This document shows, piece after piece, positions 58,301 through 64,000 of a stretch of DNA of 64,000 nucleotides. The notes beneath the pieces are model-generated. The model was given only the letters and a program-made list of their open reading frames with translations, ran no database searches and was not told the DNA's origin. Made by a program: the position numbers and the translations under genes. Positions within the stretch are counted from its first letter, which is position 1; every line of letters starts with the position of its first letter. The stretch is from positions 62,001 through 126,000 of the forward strand of contig JANFOE010000191.1 in NCBI GenBank assembly GCA_025667525.1, in the 5' to 3' direction. This DNA comes from Glebionis coronaria (Eukaryota > Streptophyta > Magnoliopsida > Asterales > Asteraceae).

Positions 58301-58473
58301 CGAGATGGTCCGGTCCATTCACTATTGCTCAAGTGTTTCCATATGGAACTCTTGAGTTGTCCCAACCCGATGGTCCAAATTTTAAAGTGAATGGTCACCG
58401 TGTTAAACATTACTTTGGGGAGGACATTTCCGTTGAAATGGTCCAAGAGGTCCCCATTTTCCCCATGAATTAA
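55387..58473 (+). CDS. gypsy-1 pol: RT, RNase H and integrase, uninterrupted
   Basis: 1028 codons without a stop; the ATG at 55387 is only the first after the upstream TAA (55342) and the true protein would be part of the longer gag-pol frame. [46 protein letters not shown] and catalytic FMDDFSVFG (about 56300-56325). RNase [41 protein letters not shown]. Integrase: HHCC finger ([10 protein letters not shown]...CDVCQRQG), DDE with [19 protein letters not shown] and [11 protein letters not shown]-terminus [13 protein letters not shown] is typical of Athila/Tat; no chromodomain. All catalytic residues are intact. Confidence 0.93.
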   Translation: MEEFESNFLGDDDSPINWEEDILTIQKLLNEDPIPSPIPQEITIEEPSIVKPSIESPPPIELKELPSHLEYAFLEGKDQLPVIIAKELKEDEKEQLIEVLKKHKKALAWKISDIRGIDPHFCTHKILMEDDYKPAIQNQRRVNPKIHEVIKKEVIKLLDAGMIYPISDSPWVSPVHCVPKKGGITVVPNENNELIPTRLVTGWRVCIDYRKLNEATRKDHFPLPFMDQMLERLAGNEYYCFLDGFSGYFQIPIDPKDQEKTTFTCPYGTFAYKRMPFGLCNAPGTFQRCMMAIFHDMIEQTMEVFMDDFSVFGNSFRSCLTNLERMLKRCEETRLVLNWEKCHFMVKEGIVLGHKISNKGLEVDRAKIDVIAKLPPPTSVKGVRSFLGHAGFYRRFIQDFSKIARPMTHLLEKEAPFIFDQACLESFETLKEKLTKAPVLVSPNWELPFELMCDASDYAVGAVLGQRVNKHFQPIHYASKTMTGAQLHYTTTEKELLAIVYAFEKFRPYLVLSKTIVYTDHSALKYLMTKQDAKPRLLRWVLLLQEFKIEIRDKKGAENLAADHLSRLEHPFQGDFPHQEINESFPLEELMSISSQEDATPWFADIANYLVGNVLIEGLTYQQKKKFLKEVKYYFWDDPYLFRQCADQIIRRCVDGPEAFKILEACHKGPTGGHFGPNYTAKKVFDSGYYWPSIYKDAQEMVKFCDVCQRQGKITQRDEMPQNFIQECEIFDVWGIDFMGPFPSFKGNKYILVAVDYVSKWVEAKALPTNDARVVVKFLKQLFARFGVPRAIISDRGTHFCNDQFTRVMKKYGVNHRLSTAYHPQTNGQTEVTNRGLKRILERTVGEHRASWSDKLDDALWAFRTAFKTPIGCTPYRLVYGKACHLPFELEHKASWALKWANFDLNQAGSHRKDQINEMDELRANAYENSLLYKEKTKKLHDAKIKNREFKVGEPVLLFNSRLKLFAGKLKSRWSGPFTIAQVFPYGTLELSQPDGPNFKVNGHRVKHYFGEDISVEMVQEVPIFPMN

Positions 58474-60430
58474 TTCATTGAGGGACGAGTCGAGCTAGAG
58501 ACTCATTAACTCAAGCATCGTATAACTAGGTTTAGAGTGTTGTAGGTTAGCAATAAAGGCATAGATTTGGAGATAAGTGTAGGGGAGACCTTCCTTTGTC
58601 TTCTTGATTGTTTGTAGGGTTGCTCACTCATCTCATGCTTTGGAGCTTATGGAGGAGGCCCTTGTATCCGGTTCACTTCGTTACTTTAGTGATTTTTCAT
58701 TGACACCTTGTGCTTAAACATGATTTCACTAATAGTAGTCCTTTCCTTAACTTGGGTTAAGCAAAGTCTATTCATTGTCATAAGTGTAGGGGAAGTTTTT
58801 ATACTTCCATGCTCTTAAACATTGAGGACAATGTTTAGCTTAAGTGTAGGGGGGTCTTCTATCGAAGTGACCTTACCTAGAACTTGTCATTGTCTTGCAT
58901 GATAACATGGAAAATTGAATTTTAAACATTTTTCAAATTTTTGATCTACTTTGGCCAACAAAAATATGCATTCATGATTTTTGCATTAATCATTTTTGCA
59001 TAACACATTTGCATTGTATATATTCTTTTGTTTTTCATCAAAAGTATATAAAAAGAAAAAAATATAATAAAACATGGTTTTAACAAATTTAGACTTCTTT
59101 GACATATTAGGCCCGCCATGGATATTTTGACTCAACCCGAGTTTGCTTCTTTTAGCACTCTCTAGCTAGTATCCTTAACCATGTAGTCCTTCATTGGTCT
59201 ATTAGGCTAAGCTTCCACCAATTTCATTCTTTGAAATTTTAAATTTGTGGAGAATGGGAAATGATAGAGTTGAAGCAAGTGTAAAAGGGCTAGATAGACT
59301 TCATGGCAATTACTTGTGGCTAAACCCTTCTCTTCTTGACCTCTATTTTCTTCGCTTGTATATAATTGTTAATAAATAATCAAGTACGGTTTTAATTGGT
59401 TCGTAATCTCTTATGCATTTTTGGCTAATCATTTATGGTTGATATGAGTACGTCTTAAGATTCTAAGTTAGCACGTTTTATGTGTACTAGACTTATGTAA
59501 TGCTCCATATTTAGCGGGTGTTTTTCCTTTTCTTCTTTGCAAATTTCTTGGTGAGGAATAAAGAAAAATAAGAGCGGCTTATGAAAAAAATGAGTGGCTA
59601 GAAAAAAAAAAGAAAAAGAAAAAAAAAATAATGCAAGACTCCCAAGAGGGGCAGTGTGGTGTTAATTATAGTGACTATTGAGTTCCAATATTACCTTGAC
59701 GGGTTGCGGGGATTCAATAGATTGCTCCAATACAATATTACCTTGACGGGTTGCGGGGTTGAAGATCCAAAATCTCAAAAAGATGCGGATGTAAATTATT
59801 GCGTGAGTTTTATTTTTCTTTCCTTAGCGAGTGTGTAGTTACTTATGAAAGCATGACATGAGGATTTTACACATAAGGCGAATGACTTATTACTCTTAAT
59901 ACGGACTTATATTAATTGTGAGCGGTTTTTCAAGTAATGGATGAGAAGATTACTTAGGATTAAAACCGTGCTTCCTTATTTTTGGATTTTACATTTCTTA
60001 TATTTCACGCTTGAATAATGACAAATTTGCCCACAAGCAATTTGCTCAATTAATAACCGGTTCCACATTTAATTGTCATGAATACGTTGATGCACTTTTT
60101 ACTTGTGAATGCAATGATCCCATTTATTAGCTTGGTATGGGGAAAGTGAAACTTGAGGGTGATAAATGTTCATGGTATCCAAGCCCTAATCCAAGTCATT
60201 GAATTCTTTATGAGTTATTTCCATCAAAACCATTTCAAGAAAAACCAAAAAGATATAGATAGAATTGTATTTTGATTCATTGCATTGTAAAAAGTCAAAA
60301 TCATGCATCATTTAGTTTAGAGTAGTGTAGATGCATCTCATATGGCCAAGGTGGATTAATTATAAGGGAAATGTAAATTTTTAAGCCTTAAAATATAATA
60401 TTGCATGAGGACATAGCAATGCTCAAGTGT
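58474..60430 (+). other. gypsy-1 3' untranslated region
   Basis: About 2 kb with no env-like ORF. AAGTGTAGGGG occurs at 58575, 58782, 58842 and 60425; only the last adjoins the LTR. Inverted repeat AAACATTG/CAATGTTT at 58817-58836 is shared with gypsy-2. A 26-bp block beginning CAATATTACC is duplicated 47 bp apart (59686, 59733). A/G-rich tract at 59590-59630. Confidence 0.7.
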
Positions 60431-60439
60431 AGGGGAATT
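60431..60439 (+). other. gypsy-1 polypurine tract
   Basis: AGGGGAATT immediately before TGATATGAGC of the 3' LTR. Confidence 0.8.
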
Positions 60440-63400
60440 TGATATGAGCTTAAACTCATATCCTTTTATCAACAAATAACCCTAAAACATGAAGCAAAAT
60501 ACCAAATTATTTGGCAAAAACAGTATTATGTGGTATGTTTGTGTTTGTGTGCACTTTTGTAGGTAAGAAGATACATTTTCAAGCAAACAAGGAAAAACCA
60601 AGCTCAAATGGATGAAAAAGACAAAAGAGGATCAAAAGTGACAAGACTTTGAAGTTCAAGGACCTATCTTGACAAGTGATGAAAGTTGGAGGACTTAAAG
60701 TGCAAATAATTAAAAGTCAAGATTCAAGTCAAACCTGGTCAAACTATCAAGTCAACTCAGTCAAAGGGCCATTTTGTACAAATTATGAAAGTTAAAGGAC
60801 CAAAAATGACAAAGGAATGAAGATCCTAGCTTGAAATGGGAATCTGCCAAGTACAAGGGCTTGTTTTGCCAACATTGGAAAGTTATGCAAGTTTAATCCA
60901 AGTGAAAAGATTTCAGCCAATGGGAATAAAGAAAACACTTCACACGGATTGCCTCATTAGCCTATTAATTGCCCACTAACCGCCGCCACATTTATTATCA
61001 CAATCTTAACAGTTTGATCCGTGTGACACCCTCACAACAAATCAAAGGCCGCCACGTGTCCTTCTCTTTCACAAAGAAAATTGCCAGGATCGGGATTTTT
61101 ATAGAGGCCGTTTCATGAGAAGATCAAAACACCAATATTGCTCGTTTTGAAGAGAGGAATTCAATGGTGCAATCTAATTAACAAATTATCCACTCAATCA
61201 AAAACACCCAAATTAGTTCATCACCTTCAAAGAGCAAATGCAGAATTCTTCCACGTGTCAAGCTATGATTGGATCTGCCACGTTACAAACACCAACAGAA
61301 TCTCCTATCATGCCTATAAATAGATAGCTTGTACCTCATTTCTTATTGTAGCTTAATTTTGTAAAACACATAGTTAAATCTTTCCTTTCCATTTTTCCCT
61401 CACTTTTCCCCTAACTACTCAAGAGTCTGACAAACTCTTGAGTCAGTTAGTTAGTTAGTATCTTGTAACAACCTTTATAACAGAATTGCTTCAATAAATT
61501 TCAAATTTCCTTTTTCCCGCCAAAAGTGTTCTTATCATTCCAGTTCATTACCTGCTATTGTGTGATCATATTGTGGCTGTTTGATGTTTGTTATGATCAT
61601 ACATTGATCATAACTGACATTGGTGAAGATTTGTAGCTGTTTGTTCAGAATTCAGTTCATTCCTAGTTCTTTTGGAGATTTCATGGTAGTTTGATGATTT
61701 GCAGTTGATTGTTGATTGATTTGAGTTGATTACTAGTGATAGGTGGTGGTATCACTAGTGCAAGAGAGCTCAGCGCTCCTCTTCTTCCCAAAGGATCTCT
61801 TCATTAGGTTCAATAGCTCTTGTTTTTTTTTGTTCCTCTAAATCAGTCAATTGCATGCTCAATTTCCTAGTTTAATCTTGATGGCTGTATGATATAATTG
61901 CTTTTAGTTGTTGCTTGATTGTGTTTTGAGTGTTTAAATTTCAGTTACTGTTTAATCTTGTGCATTTGTGTTCAGCTTTGTAGTTACTAGCTTATTTTCA
62001 GTCACTTTTTAGCATAACAGCTTAATTGAGTTCTAGTCTTGATAATTGCTTAGTTTCAGTTTCATTAGCTTTCATTTTGTTCATTAAAACTAGTCTGTTA
62101 AAGCTTTTGAATCAGTTTAAACCAATACTCAATAAGTCTTTGTTAAATCTTGCTAAAAACAGATAAAGGAGTGTTTGGGAGTAGCTTTTAAATAGATTTC
62201 AAGTGTTAAGATTTGGTGTTTAGAAGTTCATAATCAGTCATTAGGTGTTAACAATTGGTTCTAAGTCATTTACAAGTCAAAATAATAGTCAAACAGGCAA
62301 TTGGTTTAAAAATAGTTTGGGTCATCCTTATTTCAGCTTTGTTGTTTGAAACTTGTCATTTTCATTTGCCTAGTTCTCCTTTAATCTTTGATGAAATTTC
62401 TTCAAACTTGTTTCTATTTCTAGCTTACATCATAAACTTTCAGTTTCTAAAAGGAAAATATACAGTTTTAGGTAATAAGCTAGAAATAAGCTTTTTAGTC
62501 CATGAATGAGCATTTGTCATTCTCTGATGTAAAGTGTATACTGTTTTACTGGTTCTCTTAATCCACTTCACAAAAGCTGCTGTTTTCTTTCACCAATCCA
62601 TTTAGAAAGTGTTGAATATTAAGTTTTGAAATTTTGAGCTTTTTCATAAAAGTTGGTCAAACTTGGTCAACATAAGCTCAAAAGAGCTTATTTCAGATTT
62701 CTCCTTCATTACTGGATGAAAATAGTTCTAGTTTGATTTCCCGTTCTTGTAATCAAGTGCTTAATCAGTTTCTTTACAAAAATTAGGTTGTGACTGATTG
62801 GAATAAGCTGTAGCTTATTTTGTGCTTATTAATAAGCACTCATTTGCTTATTTTTGACTTTTAGCTAAATTCCTCAGACACACGTAGTCTTAATTGGATT
62901 TTAAGAGTTTTGCAAGTTGTTTCAGCTTAATTGGTTGAGTAATAAGCTCAAACGAGCTTATTCTTCATATTGTCCCGTTTTTAGTTAAAAGTTTAGTTTA
63001 ATTGCACTTTAGTCCCTTCATTTCATTCAGTTTGGTAAACTTGGCTAAACTTCCTAGTTTTTAGGGTTTGCATATTTTTAGTCCCTGGACTTTGTGATTT
63101 GTTACATTTCAGTTATCAAGTTTGTTAGTTTGTTACTATTTGGTTAGTTTGTTAAAGTTTTTACATAATTGGTCCTTTTAGTTAACTGTTTTGCATTAGT
63201 AGTCCTTATAACTTTTAGAATTTATATTTCAAGCATTTACATTTCATAGAAATTACATTTTCAGTCCTTTTAGTTTCAAATTTTGCATTTTATATTTTAC
63301 TTGAATAAAATTTGGTATTTGCAACTTGTTTTACGTATAAGTAGGTTTATATTTTTCATTTTTAAATAGTGTTGTTTGAATTAGCAATAGATTAGCAAGT

Positions 63401-63496
63401 AAGCTTGAACAACCAAGAACAATAATAAATCTGATATTGGTTGGACTTTCTATTAGTTAAGAACTGAGAAAACGAACTTGCATTATACACATTTCA
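60440..63496 (+). repeat. gypsy-1 3' LTR
   Basis: 3057 bp, almost identical to 48898-51953; the one extra base is in a T run near 61828. Followed directly by duplication GTTCC (63497-63501) and then copia-3 aORF sequence. Confidence 0.95.
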
Positions 63497-63501
63497 GTTC
63501 C

Positions 63502-63888
63502 CTCATCAGGGAAAGGATAACCCAAAGCCCTTAATCCTTGTTCTATTTCATTAATGGGAAGGGTGGTTATACCATTAGCATCATCAAGATGCAAAGCCTG
63601 GCGAACCAAGGCTTCAGTAACCACCCATGTACGCCCATGAACAATAGATGATAATGTAGTCACATTATTAACTGTGGAGGAACTGACAGTGTTCCAAAAC
63701 TGCTTAATATGTGTGACAGAGATGAGAGGAGCATGAGAAACAGCATACATAATTGGGGATGCATTCAAATATGCCACCATCTATGTGTATTGTGGAAACA
63801 GAGTTTCATCAGCGTCCAAATATGCAATCATGTTGTGTTGACTCCTAAATCCCAATACCAAATCACTTGGTTTAAATTTTGGCGCCAT
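63502..63888 (-). pseudogene. copia-3 accessory ORF, N-terminal part
   Basis: Minus strand, ATG at 63888 (MAPKFKPSDLVLGFRSQHNM). TAG at 63783-63781, the same position as in copia-2, where copia-1 has CAG. Continues VAYLNASPIMYAVSHAPL, THIKQFWNTV and ALHLDDANGITTLPINEIEQ until gypsy-1 interrupts at 63501. An in-frame extension 63889-63987 upstream of the ATG is probably leader. Confidence 0.83.
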
Positions 63889-63978
63889 TGTAGAAGAAAG
63901 TTGTTTGTGAATGATTGATAAAGATGAACTATAGGAGAAAATTGTTAGACAAGAATATGAGGTACCTTGTTTAAAAAT

Positions 63979-64000
63979 AGGAGCCAAATATATAGGAGAG
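63979..64000 (-). promoter_or_regulatory. putative internal promoter of copia-3 aORF (TATA part)
   Basis: Minus strand CTCCTATATATTTGGCTCC, TATA at about 63988-63994, about 100-106 bp before the aORF ATG. The CCAAT part would lie outside the window. Confidence 0.45.

Larger units (their letters stand above)
48898..63496 (+). mobile_element. gypsy-1: Athila-like Ty3 retrotransposon, young insertion
   Basis: 14.6 kb with LTRs 48898-51953 and 60440-63496, duplication GTTCC, and primer site for tRNA-Asp. Gag, protease, RT, RNase H and integrase lie in one frame on the + strand. Integrase after RNase H is the Ty3 order; the FMDDFSVFG box, DLGAS protease motif, tRNA-Asp primer and lack of a chromodomain place it near Athila. 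No env-like ORF is found after pol. By eye the LTRs differ at about ten substitutions and one 1-bp indel over 3.06 kb. Confidence 0.95.
45731..64000 (-). mobile_element. copia-3: Ty1/copia element, minus strand, 5' part outside window
   Basis: The window contains its 3' LTR (45731-46245), polypurine tract and aORF on the minus strand; gag-pol would lie right of 64000. Same family as copia-1 and -2. The aORF is split by gypsy-1 (48898-63496). Five bases left of the LTR are GAGAT; the right duplication is outside. It interrupts gypsy-2 gag. Confidence 0.9.

Overview
The whole window is plant nuclear repeat DNA made of nested LTR retrotransposons. I see no host gene. The protein style of the copia elements (a long gag-protease linker with coiled coil, and a large extra ORF after RNase H) and the Athila-type Ty3 element recall, from memory, elements common in Asteraceae genome assemblies. 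The family-level assignment of the host is inference.

Base layer. Pieces of an Athila-like Ty3 element ('gypsy-2') lie at 18520-19609, 40073-42198 (3' part with an acidic ORF and 3' UTR), about 42199-45100 (one long LTR) and about 45100-45730 (5' leader and start of gag). Read left to right this is internal-LTR-internal, as if two units share one LTR.

Three members of one Ty1/copia family abut or interrupt that layer. Copia-1 (1-18519, +, 5' end outside the window) adjoins it. Copia-2 (19610-40072, +) is complete, with both LTRs, a Met-tRNA-type primer site and 5-bp target duplication ACTAT. Copia-3 (45731-64000, -, 5' end outside) adjoins the gag start. Each copy has gag-pol and/or a roughly 3-kb accessory ORF (aORF) lying 3' of RNase H. 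A conserved CCAAT/TATA block sits about 106 bp upstream of the aORF start. All copies are decayed by stops and frameshifts.

Each copia copy carries one younger LTR element. Copia-1's aORF holds a 9.8-kb minus-strand Ty3 derivative with 2.6-kb LTRs and a decayed interior ('LARD-G', 5735-15495, duplication AAAGG). Copia-2's gag holds a 9.0-kb non-autonomous copia-type element ('N', 21414-30410, duplication TCAAG) that keeps a gag-linker fragment but no pol and has a long structured tail. Copia-3's aORF holds a 14.6-kb Athila-like element ('gypsy-1', 48898-63496, duplication GTTCC) with nearly identical 3.06-kb LTRs and a gag-pol frame broken only by three stop codons.

The most unusual signals are: a short sense-oriented motif, RCGYTGACA, scattered through the copia family from gag to U3; the conserved internal promoter and aORF; an array of three-hairpin units in element N in which stems change but stay paired; covarying leader hairpins in gypsy-1; and the apparent shared-LTR arrangement of gypsy-2. 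Sequence was read by eye; repeat counts and divergence estimates are approximate.
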